A stretch of 64,000 nucleotides of DNA from CAYVUB01 sp964454675 (GTDB lineage Bacteria; Bacteroidota; Bacteroidia; Flavobacteriales; Flavobacteriaceae): assembly GCA_964454675.1 (NCBI GenBank), contig CAYVUB010000001.1, positions 198,587 through 262,586 on the forward strand. Direction: 5' to 3'. Position numbers and translations under genes: made by a program. The notes beneath the pieces are model-generated. The model saw only the letters and a program-made list of their open reading frames with translations, did not search any database and was not told the origin of the DNA. Shown in pieces: positions 45,661 through 55,053 of the stretch (position 1 is its first letter; every line of letters starts with the position of its first letter).

Positions 45661-46767
45661 ATGAAACGACTTATAACCTACATCATGTTACTTCTGGCAC
45701 CTTTTGGTTTTTCGCAGACTGCCGACACTTCAGACCAGCAAAAAATACGTAAGGCAAAACGTCTTGCCAAAAAATTCATGCGTAGAGAAGGCATTCCGGG
45801 AATGGCAATTTCTGTATCAAAAAATGGCGAACTTATATGGAGTGAAGGTTTTGGCTATTCAAGACTTCATCCCGAAACAAAAATTCTGCCCGATTCCACA
45901 CAATTCCGTATTGCCAGTATTTCAAAATCTATCACGGCGTTTGCTTTGGCAAAAATGACCGAAGAAAAATCTATTGATTTGGATAGTAGTATTTACAAAT
46001 ATTTGCCAAGTTATCCAAAGAAAGATTACGATTTTACCGTGCGGCAATTAGGCGGAAACATAGCAGGTATAAGACATTACAAGGACAATGAATTTGCGCT
46101 CAACAAAAAAATGACCATTACCGAAGGCCTGGACTTATTTAAAAACGACCCGTTGCTTTTTGAACCCGCAACGCAGTTTAATTACACCTCGCTGGGTTAT
46201 GTACTATTAAGTGAAGTGATGCAAAAAGCTGTTGATATGCCGTTTGAAGACTATGTTAGAGAGCGTGTTTTTAAACCGCTTAACATGCAAAACTCTACGG
46301 TTGATATTTCGGATGTTGTGATTCCAAACCGAACCTTGTTTTACAGGTCGTCTTTTACCAAAAAGCCTATTGTAAGTGTTCCTGTTGCCAACGAATTTAA
46401 GGTTGCCGGCGGCGGATTTTTATCAACTTCAGAAGATATTGTAAAGTTTGGCAACGAGATTATCAACCCGGCAATTATCTCTAAAGAAGCCCTGTCGGAA
46501 GTTATTAAGGCTCAAAAATTAAAAAACGGCAATAATACGGGTTATGGCATTGGATTTTCGGTGGTAACAACCAAAAACGGCACACCAAAATATTACCATA
46601 CCGGCGGTGGCGTTGGTGCATCTACGATACTTATGGTATTTCCCGAAGAACATATCGTGATTACCGTTTTGACCAATTTAACAGGTGCGGCCGTGCAGAA
46701 ATTTGGCGAAGAACTGGAAACTGTTTTTGTTGATGATGATAGTGCCATTAGCGGTCAGATGCCGTAA
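45661..46767 (+). CDS. serine hydrolase, class C beta-lactamase family
   Basis: The protein has 368 residues with a signal peptide (1-19). The active-site motif SxxK is Ser86-Lys89 (IASISKS). The second motif is YTSLGY (about 175, Tyr as base) and HTGG (about 318) takes the place of KTG. Such enzymes hydrolyse peptidoglycan peptides or small esters. The substrate is unknown. Its 3' end overlaps the convergent small gene by 20 bases. Confidence 0.88.
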   Translation: MKRLITYIMLLLAPFGFSQTADTSDQQKIRKAKRLAKKFMRREGIPGMAISVSKNGELIWSEGFGYSRLHPETKILPDSTQFRIASISKSITAFALAKMTEEKSIDLDSSIYKYLPSYPKKDYDFTVRQLGGNIAGIRHYKDNEFALNKKMTITEGLDLFKNDPLLFEPATQFNYTSLGYVLLSEVMQKAVDMPFEDYVRERVFKPLNMQNSTVDISDVVIPNRTLFYRSSFTKKPIVSVPVANEFKVAGGGFLSTSEDIVKFGNEIINPAIISKEALSEVIKAQKLKNGNNTGYGIGFSVVTTKNGTPKYYHTGGGVGASTILMVFPEEHIVITVLTNLTGAAVQKFGEELETVFVDDDSAISGQMP

Positions 46768-47146
46768 CGATGCCTGTATTTACTAATGATACCGTTGCCG
46801 GTTCATGTCTTGAAATCCTTACCACAAATACAATTTTTTTATGTTCCTGACCCACAACAAATAAGTGTTTGCCTGTGCTCAAATGTATTAACGGGACTTT
46901 AAAATCTGTATCAAAAATATACTTGTCTATTTCTCTGGAATAGTTACTGTTTATGGCATAAACATAGCTAATGGGCTTATGACTTTTAAGAATCAAAGTG
47001 TCCTTGGTAGCATTAAGTTCGTGTATCAAATCTTTTGCGCCCGGATTGATGTTTTTTTCCAAAACAGCTAAGTGTTTTTGCGCCTGATATTTTTGAAAAG
47101 TAAAGCTTATTATAGAAGCCATAAGGACTCTGCGGTATTTTCCCAT
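46748..47146 (-). CDS. small exported protein of unknown function
   Basis: The protein is 132 residues from an ATG at 47146 (eight codons can be added upstream). A signal peptide-like start (RRVLMASIISFTFQKYQAQ) is followed by ILKSHKPISYVYAINSNYSREIDKYIFDT and a beta-rich remainder. I recall similar hypothetical flavobacterial proteins but no function. It converges with and slightly overlaps the serine hydrolase gene. Confidence 0.55.
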   Translation of the reverse strand: MGKYRRVLMASIISFTFQKYQAQKHLAVLEKNINPGAKDLIHELNATKDTLILKSHKPISYVYAINSNYSREIDKYIFDTDFKVPLIHLSTGKHLFVVGQEHKKIVFVVRISRHEPATVSLVNTGIVTASDR

Positions 47147-47287
47147 AGATGATATTGCTATTAAATTCAATATATGTTGAACAACAGCAATTAATTAATC
47201 CCTGACATAAAACTATGCCGATTGTAAGTAAAACAGGTTAAAATATCTGCCAACGGCATAAATAATCGAAGAATGTAACAAATAACC

Positions 47288-48160
47288 TTATTTTCCGGAA
47301 TTAAACAGAGCAATTAACTTGTCGGGATAGTCTGTGATGATGCCGTCAACTTTAAAATCAATCATACGCTGCATATCTTCAACATTGTTTAATGTCCACG
47401 GAATCACTTTCATTTTTGAATCCTGTAAATCGCTCACTTTTTGTGCCGAAAGTAATTTGTAATACGGACTCAAAATATCGGGTTTAAATGAAAGTTGCCT
47501 GAGTTTTTGGTCTATCGTTTCATGTTCATCAACCAATAATGCAATGTTTATGTCAGGGAATCTTTGTTTTATGATTTCCAATGCCCGCAGGTCAAATGAT
47601 TGCAAAGTGGTTCGGTTGGTAATAGTGTTGTCTTTAATCACATTTGTTACCAGTTCAACAAAAACATCAATATTTGGTGTGAAAATGCCGTCATATTCCG
47701 GAAGGCTTTTTATTTCGATATTGTATTTGATAGTATTATTGCTCATTGAATTGGCTAATGTGACGACATCTTCAAGCAGCGGTTTGTGTACTTTCAGTTT
47801 TTTCTGTTCGGGAAATCTTGGGTGGATTTTTGACCCGCAATCGTACATTTTGATGCTGTTATACGTCATCTCATATAGGTTGTAGTTTGTTTCCTGTTTC
47901 GCATTTATAATATTGCCGGAAACATCCAGTGCAATCTCATGATTCATATACGGCTCGTGAGATACCACGACTTTGAGGTCTTTAGAAACAACCACGTCAA
48001 GTTCTAAAGTATGCACGCCAAGTTCGATGGCTTTTGTAAATGCAGGTAGTGAATTTTCGGGATACAAGCCTCTGCAGCCCCGATGACCCTGTATATCCAT
48101 AGTATGATTTGAATTACAATTAAGAAACGTAAAAACGCAAATAATCAACAGATAGCGCAT
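47288..48160 (-). CDS. glycerophosphodiester phosphodiesterase family protein
   Basis: Predicted to hydrolyse glycerophosphodiesters to glycerol-3-phosphate and an alcohol. The protein has 290 residues. A hydrophobic start with Cys15 (FLNC) suggests a lipoprotein, although Asn before Cys is unusual. The catalytic motif HRGCRGLYPENSLPAF is near residues 26-41, LELDVVVSKD and VVSHEP follow, and the end is PWTLNNVEDMQRMIDFKVDGIITDYPD. It abuts the desaturase-like gene directly. Confidence 0.9.
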   Translation of the reverse strand: MRYLLIICVFTFLNCNSNHTMDIQGHRGCRGLYPENSLPAFTKAIELGVHTLELDVVVSKDLKVVVSHEPYMNHEIALDVSGNIINAKQETNYNLYEMTYNSIKMYDCGSKIHPRFPEQKKLKVHKPLLEDVVTLANSMSNNTIKYNIEIKSLPEYDGIFTPNIDVFVELVTNVIKDNTITNRTTLQSFDLRALEIIKQRFPDINIALLVDEHETIDQKLRQLSFKPDILSPYYKLLSAQKVSDLQDSKMKVIPWTLNNVEDMQRMIDFKVDGIITDYPDKLIALFNSGK

Positions 48161-49000
48161 TTATTCAAATGATTCGATTGTTGTGGGTTTTCTGTATTTA
48201 TGAAACGGTTGTAACATCAAATCTTTGATATTGCTGTTTGTTGCTTCATCAGGAAACGTATCGACTCCGTACACGATTTTTTCCCTGTCCAAAACCATGA
48301 ACGTTCCAAAAAGCCTGTCCCAAACAGAAAAAATATTACCGTAATTTGAATCGGTATAAGGCAGCACATAATGATGGTGCACTTTATGCATATCTGGTGA
48401 AACCAACACATAACTTATAAACGTATCCAGTTTTCTTGGTAAACGGATGTTGGCATGTGTGAATTGTGTGGCTACAACCGACAGCGATTGGTACAAAAAC
48501 ACAATGGCAATAGGTGTACCGATGATAAACACACCAAACAACGTGAAGACAAAACGTATCACGCTTTCCAGCGGATGATGCCTGTTTGCTGTAGTGGTAT
48601 CAACCTTGTGGTCTGTATGATGTACCAAATGCACCATCCAGAGCGGTTTTACTTTATGCTCTACATAATGTGCCAGATAGGCTCCTATAAAATCCAGCAG
48701 CAGCAAGCCCAGCAATACATATAACCATAACGGCATTTCGGGTAACCAATTGATAATTCCAAAATTATTGGCAACAGTCCAATCGGAAGTTTTAAGAAGC
48801 AAAAATGCCAGGCTGAAATTGACAAGAATGGTCGTTAGCGTAAAAATAAAGTTAGGTACCGCATGTTTCCACTTTTTATAATTGAACCTGAACAACGGCA
48901 AAATGCCTTCCAAAAACCAAAATAGCATGATACCGCCAACCAAAATAATGCTTCGGTGTAATGATGGAATGGTTTCAAAATAGTTGATAATTGTTTCCAA
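48161..49000 (-). CDS. sterol desaturase / fatty acid hydroxylase family membrane protein
   Basis: The protein has 279 residues with about four membrane helices (near 15-35, 47-70, 82-110, 145-170). The di-iron histidine boxes are present: HYVEH, HLVHHTDH and HKVHHHY. These enzymes hydroxylate or desaturate lipids, and the substrate here is unknown. It is co-transcribed with the GDPD gene, whose start codon follows its stop without a gap. Confidence 0.88.
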   Translation of the reverse strand: METIINYFETIPSLHRSIILVGGIMLFWFLEGILPLFRFNYKKWKHAVPNFIFTLTTILVNFSLAFLLLKTSDWTVANNFGIINWLPEMPLWLYVLLGLLLLDFIGAYLAHYVEHKVKPLWMVHLVHHTDHKVDTTTANRHHPLESVIRFVFTLFGVFIIGTPIAIVFLYQSLSVVATQFTHANIRLPRKLDTFISYVLVSPDMHKVHHHYVLPYTDSNYGNIFSVWDRLFGTFMVLDREKIVYGVDTFPDEATNSNIKDLMLQPFHKYRKPTTIESFE

Positions 49001-49082
49001 TGGGATATTTTTGTTCTAAAGATAAAAAACGAAATGATAATTGGTATTATAAATTTTTATTTTGACTGTTGAATTTTCATTT

Positions 49083-49120
49083 GAGCCAAGAATCAAGAGC
49101 CAAGAGGTAATAGGCAAGAG
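49083..49120. repeat. low-complexity intergenic repeat (GAGCCAAGA words)
   Basis: GAGCCAAGAATCAAGAGCCA followed by AGAGGTAATAGGCAAGAG repeats the word CAAGAG/GCCAAGA. Sixteen bases recur exactly inside the DUF1343 gene (44531). Confidence 0.6.
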
Positions 49121-49184
49121 ACAAAACAAAAGAAACCTAACCAAATAAAAAACCAAAGTAGGAAAAAACAGTGTTTAACTGTTA

Positions 49185-49192
49185 TATCTTTG
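49185..49192 (+). promoter_or_regulatory. -7 box upstream of the fecR-like gene
   Basis: TATCTTTG matches TAnnTTTG exactly. The implied transcription start (about 49197) lies after the ATG at 49195, so translation more likely starts at 49204. The -33 element is not clear. Confidence 0.4.
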
Positions 49193-49203
49193 TTATGCAA
49201 TCT

Positions 49204-50100
49204 ATGGAACGAGATACATTAATACTAAAATGGTTAGATAACGACTTAACCGATGCGGAAATTGAAGCCTTTAAAAAGTTTGAAGATTACCAATCGTTAA
49301 TGATGTTAAATTCGCATTTGCAGAATTTTAAAGCAAAAGATATTGATGCTGATGAAGCTCTGCAATCGGTGTTAAAAACCATTGAAACCCGCAAGAAAGC
49401 GAAGAAAAAGCTGCTGCCATTGTTACTGCGCATGGCTGCCGTTATTGTTATTGGTTTGGGTATTTTTTATTTCGTCACCTTAAGGGATACTCAGGTTTCA
49501 ACCCTTATTGCAGAAAAACAAACCATTGTATTGCCCGATGCTTCCAAAGCAGTTATCAACGCACAATCATCATTAACATACAATAAAAAGAATTGGAAAA
49601 ATTCCCGAAACGTATCACTTGACGGTGAAGCCTATTTTGAAGTTGCCAAAGGCGCAGCGTTTAATGTGGTAACGCCAAATGGTATTGTGAGTGTTTTAGG
49701 TACCAAATTTAATGTCAAACAGCGCGATGATGATTTTGAAGTGGTTTGCTATGAAGGATTGGTACGTGTGGTTTACGGCTCGCATACCCAGACATTATCT
49801 ACCGGAAACCGGTTTTTGATTTTGGACGGCGCATTGGTTTCTTCCGAAAAAGAATTGCAAGCCGCACCGTCATGGATAGATAATCACAGCACGTTTAAAA
49901 GCTTACCTTATAAAGATGTTATTGCCGAATTTGAACGTCAATACGACATTATCATAGACACCGGACAAATTGACGGCTCACTACTGTTTACAGGAAGTTT
50001 TACGCATAACAATATAGATGTTGCATTAAAATCGATAACTTTACCGTTGCAATTAACCTACACAAAAACTGGAAAGACGATTGCATTAAAACGTGAGTAA
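49204..50100 (+). CDS. FecR family anti-sigma factor
   Basis: Transmits the state of the outer-membrane receptor to an ECF-type sigma factor. The protein has 298 residues from 49204; ATG 49195 is an alternative. The N-terminal cytoplasmic region contains WLDNDLTDAEIEAFKKFEDY, followed by a membrane helix (about 65-88). The periplasmic FecR domain (about 95-190) includes VLPDASKAVINAQSSLTYNKKNW, GEAYFEVAKGAAFNVVTPNG and VLGTKFNVK, and a secretin/TonB-like DUF4974 domain (about 220-298) is C-terminal. Its stop overlaps the receptor start by eight bases. Confidence 0.9.
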   Translation: MERDTLILKWLDNDLTDAEIEAFKKFEDYQSLMMLNSHLQNFKAKDIDADEALQSVLKTIETRKKAKKKLLPLLLRMAAVIVIGLGIFYFVTLRDTQVSTLIAEKQTIVLPDASKAVINAQSSLTYNKKNWKNSRNVSLDGEAYFEVAKGAAFNVVTPNGIVSVLGTKFNVKQRDDDFEVVCYEGLVRVVYGSHTQTLSTGNRFLILDGALVSSEKELQAAPSWIDNHSTFKSLPYKDVIAEFERQYDIIIDTGQIDGSLLFTGSFTHNNIDVALKSITLPLQLTYTKTGKTIALKRE

Positions 50101-52390
50101 ACATCGTGTCATTTATGTGTTTTTAATGATTTTTTTTGGAAGTATTTATGGTCTTTCGGCACAAAATATTTCAAAAGAAAAACGCAGTCTTTTGCAAGTT
50201 TTAAGCATTGTTGAACAACGGCACAATATCCGGTTTAGCTATTTAGACCAAACTATTGCCCATAAAACATCGTTTGTGCCTGATGAGCATTTAACACTGC
50301 CCGAAACTTTAAAGTTTTTAGAAACCGAAACCAATCTCGATTTTATTATTATTGACGCAGGTAGTGTTGTTATCTCTGTAAGAAGCAATCCGTTTGCGGC
50401 ATTTATTACCCAAAAGCTTGAAGATATTGTTATTACCAATTACCTGACAAGAGGTATTTCAAAAAAGAGTGACGGGAAAATCACCATTCAAACGGAACAG
50501 TTCGGGATATTACCGGGATTGATAGAGGCCGATATTCTGCAAACCATACAGGCATTGCCGGGCGTTATGAGTGTTGACGAAACGGTATCAAACATTAACA
50601 TCCGTGGAGGTTCGCATGACCAGAATTTAATATTGTGGGATGGCATCAAAATGTACCAGTCGGGACATTTTTTTGGGTTGGTATCGGCAATAAATCCAAA
50701 TTTGATTACCAATGTAAACGTATCAAAAAACGGCAGCAGCGTGAAGTATGGCGATGGCGTATCAAGTGTGATAGATATGCAGCAATCCAATACTTTGGAT
50801 AATGATTTTAAAGCCGGTGTTGGGTTTAACCTTATTAGTGCCGATGCGTTTGCAAAAGTACCGCTGTCAAAAAAAACAGAAGTTCAGGTATCGGCAAGAC
50901 GCTCAATCACCGATATAATTTTTACACCCACTTACGACCAGTATTTTAAACGTGCCTTTCAGGATTCGGATTATAACGATTCGAGCCGGCAGGTGTCGGT
51001 TTCAACAAACGAGCAGTTTTATTTTTATGATGCCGGTATTAAGTTTTTGTATGATATTTCAGATTCCGGTCAATTGCGGATAAATTTTTTGACCATCAAC
51101 AATCAATTGAGCTATGATGAGCAATTTGGCAATGATACTTCAAAAAGCACCTTAAAGCAAAATAATATCGCAACCGGTATTGAGTATTTAAAATACTGGA
51201 ACAGAAAATTGACCACAACCGCACAATTGTCGTGGTCGGGTTACGAGTTGAGCACCAATAATAATGATATAGGCAATGACCAGCAGTTGCTTCAGGATAA
51301 TGAAGTGAGCGATTTGAACCTAAAAATCAACACTACAAACCATATTGACAGCAACCTGAAAATTCACGGCGGCTACCAGTTTAATGAAGTGATTGTGGGC
51401 AATCGTGAAGATGTCATAAACTTGAATTTTACACGATTTACCAGGCGTGTAAACCGAACACATGCTATTTATGGCGAAGCCGAATTTACTTCGGCAAACA
51501 AACATACGTATGCCAGAATCGGCTTGCGAACCAACTATATAGAACAGTTTTCTGAGTTTTATACCGAACCGAGATTGTCAGTAAGCCACAAACTGAATAA
51601 CGATTTCAGGCTGGAACTTTTAGGCGAATTTAAAAGTCAGACCGTTTCACAAATCATCGAACTTCAGAACGATTTTTTAGGGCTCGAAAAACGCCGCTGG
51701 CAACTGTCAAACAATGATAATATCCCGATTATAAAAAGCGGACAGGTTTCATTGGGAATCCATTATAACAAAAATAAACTGCTCGTAAGCCTTGAAGGAT
51801 TTTTAAAAAATGTTGACGGTATCACAGCCCGAAGCCAAGGATTTCAAAATCAATATCAGTTAGTAAACGCTACGGGAAGCTACCAAACCATAGGTGTAGA
51901 TTTCTTAATCAACAAGCAGTTTGAAAATTTTAGCTCATGGCTTAGTTATTCTTTCAGCAAAAACGATTATATATTTGATACGCTCAACAATGGCACTGCA
52001 TTTCCTAATAATCTGGATATACGTCATGCTGTAAATTTTGCAAATACCTACACCATCAAAAACCTGAAATTTGCTTTAGGACTTAACTGGCGTTCAGGAC
52101 GGCCAACGACAGATATCCGGCAGCAGCAAAATACTACGGGAGCCATTAATTATGAACAGCCAAACAGTAGCCGTTTGCAGGACTATTTAAGAGCAGATAT
52201 TTCAACTACTTACCAATTTCAGGTTACAAAAAAAGCAAATGCATCGGTTGGCGCATCTGTCTGGAATATTTTTAACCGTAAAAACATTCTGAATACCTAC
52301 TACACCCGTAATGCCGAAAACGACATCATTAAGATTAATACCATTGCATTAGGCATCACACCCAATGTGAGTTTTAGGGTGAATTTTTAG
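50093..52390 (+). CDS. TonB-dependent receptor of a FecR-regulated system
   Basis: The protein has 765 residues and starts at GTG inside the end of fecR. It has a signal peptide (about 1-25) and an N-terminal secretin/TonB signalling domain (about 30-100), which contacts FecR in transducing receptors. The plug (about 115-225) includes LPGVMSVDETVSNINIRGGSHDQNLILWDGIKMYQSGHFFGLVSAINPN in parts and VSKNGSSVKYGDGVSSVIDM. A 22-strand barrel runs to the C-terminal Phe. The ligand is unknown. The signalling domain supports control of the triad by its own substrate. Confidence 0.92.
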   Translation: MSKHRVIYVFLMIFFGSIYGLSAQNISKEKRSLLQVLSIVEQRHNIRFSYLDQTIAHKTSFVPDEHLTLPETLKFLETETNLDFIIIDAGSVVISVRSNPFAAFITQKLEDIVITNYLTRGISKKSDGKITIQTEQFGILPGLIEADILQTIQALPGVMSVDETVSNINIRGGSHDQNLILWDGIKMYQSGHFFGLVSAINPNLITNVNVSKNGSSVKYGDGVSSVIDMQQSNTLDNDFKAGVGFNLISADAFAKVPLSKKTEVQVSARRSITDIIFTPTYDQYFKRAFQDSDYNDSSRQVSVSTNEQFYFYDAGIKFLYDISDSGQLRINFLTINNQLSYDEQFGNDTSKSTLKQNNIATGIEYLKYWNRKLTTTAQLSWSGYELSTNNNDIGNDQQLLQDNEVSDLNLKINTTNHIDSNLKIHGGYQFNEVIVGNREDVINLNFTRFTRRVNRTHAIYGEAEFTSANKHTYARIGLRTNYIEQFSEFYTEPRLSVSHKLNNDFRLELLGEFKSQTVSQIIELQNDFLGLEKRRWQLSNNDNIPIIKSGQVSLGIHYNKNKLLVSLEGFLKNVDGITARSQGFQNQYQLVNATGSYQTIGVDFLINKQFENFSSWLSYSFSKNDYIFDTLNNGTAFPNNLDIRHAVNFANTYTIKNLKFALGLNWRSGRPTTDIRQQQNTTGAINYEQPNSSRLQDYLRADISTTYQFQVTKKANASVGASVWNIFNRKNILNTYYTRNAENDIIKINTIALGITPNVSFRVNF

Positions 52391-52479
52391 TGCTTATTTA
52401 ATTATTTCCCACACAAACCGTTTTATGGTTCATTTCTTTATTAAATAGCATTTAGTCAAAATAAATTGAAGTATTTATA

Positions 52480-52487
52480 TAACTTTG
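52480..52487 (+). promoter_or_regulatory. -7 box of the sigma factor gene
   Basis: TAACTTTG matches TAnnTTTG exactly, 94 bases before the TTG start. No -33 element lies at a good distance. Confidence 0.4.
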
Positions 52488-52580
52488 TCTAAAAGCATAT
52501 AGTTTTTTTGAATTTTACATTCAGAACAACCTCTTACAAATCAATAAAACCAACGTTAATCATCACAACAGCTTATAGAC

Positions 52581-53156
52581 TTGGAACAGTTTAAAAACAA
52601 AGATGCAATGTTATGGGCAAAATTCAAGGATGGCGACATCAATGCCTTAGGGGATTTGTATGATTTATTTATTGATGATTTGTATAATTACGGCATACAG
52701 TTTTCGCAAGATAAACATTATGTTATGGACTGTATTCATGACTTGTTTTTAAACCTGTATAAATATCGAAAAGGCATAACGGTTAAAGACAATGTAAACT
52801 ATTATTTGGCGCGGTCTCTCAAAAACCAAATTTTAAAACAATCTAATAAAAATTCGTTAAAATACCTATCTCATTCATTTGAAGATACAGATTTCTGCGC
52901 TTCTTTTGAAGACGATTTAATTACCGCCGAAATGACAAACGAACGGGCTTTCAAGCTGTCAAAAGCTCTTGGATTGTTGAGTAAAAAACAACGGCAAGGC
53001 TTGCATCTTAGGTTTACCGAAGGAAAACAATACGAAGAAATTTCAGAGATTATGAACATCTCTGTTCAAACGTCCAGAACCATTATTTATAGAGCAATCA
53101 AAGTTTTAAGAAAAAATCTGACCACTTTCATTGTTTTCGTCTGTTCTTTTTTTTAA
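52581..53156 (+). CDS. RNA polymerase sigma-70 factor, ECF type
   Basis: The protein has 191 residues and starts at TTG (EQFKNKDAMLWAKFKDGDINALGDLYD follows). Region 2 fills 15-85 (LYDLFIDDLYNYGIQFSQDKHYVMDCIHDLFLNLYKYR in parts). Region 4 is at 125-178 (LGLLSKKQRQGLHLRFTEGKQYEEISEIMNISVQTSRTIIYRAIKVLRK in parts). It is probably the partner of the FecR protein at 49204. In most Bacteroidota triads the sigma gene comes first; here it follows the receptor and has its own promoter-like box. Confidence 0.9.
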   Translation: MEQFKNKDAMLWAKFKDGDINALGDLYDLFIDDLYNYGIQFSQDKHYVMDCIHDLFLNLYKYRKGITVKDNVNYYLARSLKNQILKQSNKNSLKYLSHSFEDTDFCASFEDDLITAEMTNERAFKLSKALGLLSKKQRQGLHLRFTEGKQYEEISEIMNISVQTSRTIIYRAIKVLRKNLTTFIVFVCSFF

Positions 53157-53211
53157 AATAAATTTTCAGCAAAAATACATTGGACAATTTGCTAACGAAA
53201 AACCTTTTTGA

Positions 53212-53352
53212 ATCTATTCACAGGAACATTCTTCTAATTCTAATATGGGATTGTTCAGTCTGTTGCCCGAAGCACAGGGCAAAGATTATGAAGAAGAGCA
53301 GTTTGCTAATGAAGTGAAGAAAAAAACAGGTAAGTTTCAATACTTTAAATAA
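53212..53352 (+). pseudogene. C-terminal fragment of a larger gene, possibly a mobilisation protein
   Basis: In frame from after a stop at 53209 to TAA 53350-53352 it reads QEHSSNSNMGLFSLLPEAQG, then KDYEEEQFANEVKKKT. This is protein-like, acidic and then basic. It resembles my memory of the ends of Bacteroidota relaxases, but I cannot confirm this. It has no plausible start or upstream domain. It marks the left edge of the restriction island. Confidence 0.4.
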
Positions 53353-53455
53353 CCTTCATTTTTGTAGTAAGCATAAGGTTTAGAAGCTAAAAGTTTACTA
53401 TTTTAGTGCTTTCTTAAGGATTAAGAATCCCTAATCTAAAAAATCACATATTCAA

Positions 53456-55015
53456 ATGTCAGAAGAACAAAAGAAAATTTTAGAGCAACAGCTCTGGAAT
53501 ATAGCCAATACATTACGTGGAAAAATGAATGCCGATGAATTTCGGGATTATATTTTGGGATTTATTTTTTATAAATATTTGGCTGAAAAAATGGAAATTT
53601 ATGCCAATTCTATTTTAGAGCAGGACAATATTCAATTTAGAGAAATTGACGAGAACAGTCCTGAAGGACAAGAGTATATTGAAGCTATTAGAGAAGAAGC
53701 TCTTGAAACATTAGGGTATTTTCTAAAACCTTCTGAACTGTTCAGTGAAATTGCTAAACGTGGAAATAGTAACAGTAACACGTTTATTCTGGAAGATTTA
53801 CAAAAAATCCTGACTAATATTCAGTTGAGCACAATGGGAACGCAAAGTGAAGAAGACTTTGATAACCTGTTTGAAGATATGGATCTTAACAGTACGAAAT
53901 TAGGCAAAACAGCAGATGCAAGAAATGAAATTATCGTAAAAGTACTGGTGCATTTGGATGAAATTGACTTCAAATTGGAACATACCGAATTGGATGTATT
54001 GGGAGACGCCTACGAATATCTGATTGGTCAGTTTGCCAGTGGTGCAGGAAAAAAAGCTGGGGAGTTTTATACCCCTCAGGAGGTATCCAAAATTCTTGCA
54101 AAAATTGTTACCACAGGTAAAAACAGAATAAAATCAGTATATGATCCAACCTGTGGTTCAGGATCGTTATTGTTGCGTGTTGCAAGGGAAGTAAAAGATG
54201 TAAATAATTTCTATGGTCAGGAAATGAACCGTACAACGTATAATCTTGCCCGAATGAATATGATACTTCACGGAGTGCACTATCTAAAATTTGACATTAA
54301 GCAGGAAGACACGTTAGAACATCCTCAGCATTTGAACGATATGCCCTTTGAAGCTATCGTGGCAAATCCGCCATTTTCGGCCAATTGGAGTGCCAATCCT
54401 TTATTTCTGAACGATGACCGTTTTAGTCAGTATGGCAAATTAGCTCCGGCAAGTAAAGCCGACTTTGCCTTTGTCCAGCACATGATACATCATTTAGCGG
54501 AAAACGGAACAATGGCTATTGTACTGCCACACGGTGTTTTGTTTAGAGGTGCAGCAGAATTGCACATTCGTAAATACCTTATCGAACAAAAGAATTATTT
54601 AGACGCTGTAATCGGTTTGCCTGCCAATATTTTCTACGGAACGAGTATTCCGACTTGTATTTTGGTGTTTAAAAAATGTCGTGAAACACCGGATGATATT
54701 TTATTTATCGACGCTAGTAAAGGATTTGAAAAAGCGAAAAACCAAAATATGTTGCGGGAGGAACACATCGATAAGATTGTGGAAGCCTATCGTAACAGAA
54801 CGGTTATTGAAAAATACAGTCATTTAGCAACTTTACAAGAAGTCGCTGAGAATGATTATAACCTGAATATTCCCCGCTATGTAGATACTTTTGAAGCCGA
54901 AGAAGAAATCGATATCCAAGCCGTAATGCAGGAAATCAAATCTTTGGAAGCCAAAAGAGCCGAACTCGATAAAGAAATTGATGTGTATTTTAAGGAATTG
55001 GGATTGGTGTTTTAG
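53456..55015 (+). CDS. hsdM: type I restriction-modification methyltransferase subunit
   Basis: Methylates adenine at the site defined by HsdS and is part of the M2S and R2M2S complexes. The protein has 519 residues. The N-terminal HsdM domain (about 5-130) includes LWNIANTLRGKMNADEFRDY. The AdoMet motif is DPTCGSG (230-236) and the catalytic NPPF is at 304-307. FYTPQEVSKILAKI and PHGVLFRGAAELHIRKYLIE are family landmarks. The C-terminal coiled tail contacts HsdS. A transposase gene separates it from hsdS, which normally follows directly. Confidence 0.95.
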   Translation: MSEEQKKILEQQLWNIANTLRGKMNADEFRDYILGFIFYKYLAEKMEIYANSILEQDNIQFREIDENSPEGQEYIEAIREEALETLGYFLKPSELFSEIAKRGNSNSNTFILEDLQKILTNIQLSTMGTQSEEDFDNLFEDMDLNSTKLGKTADARNEIIVKVLVHLDEIDFKLEHTELDVLGDAYEYLIGQFASGAGKKAGEFYTPQEVSKILAKIVTTGKNRIKSVYDPTCGSGSLLLRVAREVKDVNNFYGQEMNRTTYNLARMNMILHGVHYLKFDIKQEDTLEHPQHLNDMPFEAIVANPPFSANWSANPLFLNDDRFSQYGKLAPASKADFAFVQHMIHHLAENGTMAIVLPHGVLFRGAAELHIRKYLIEQKNYLDAVIGLPANIFYGTSIPTCILVFKKCRETPDDILFIDASKGFEKAKNQNMLREEHIDKIVEAYRNRTVIEKYSHLATLQEVAENDYNLNIPRYVDTFEAEEEIDIQAVMQEIKSLEAKRAELDKEIDVYFKELGLVF

Positions 55016-55053
55016 ATGATATTTAAAAATCTGAATTATTACATTCTGAAAAT

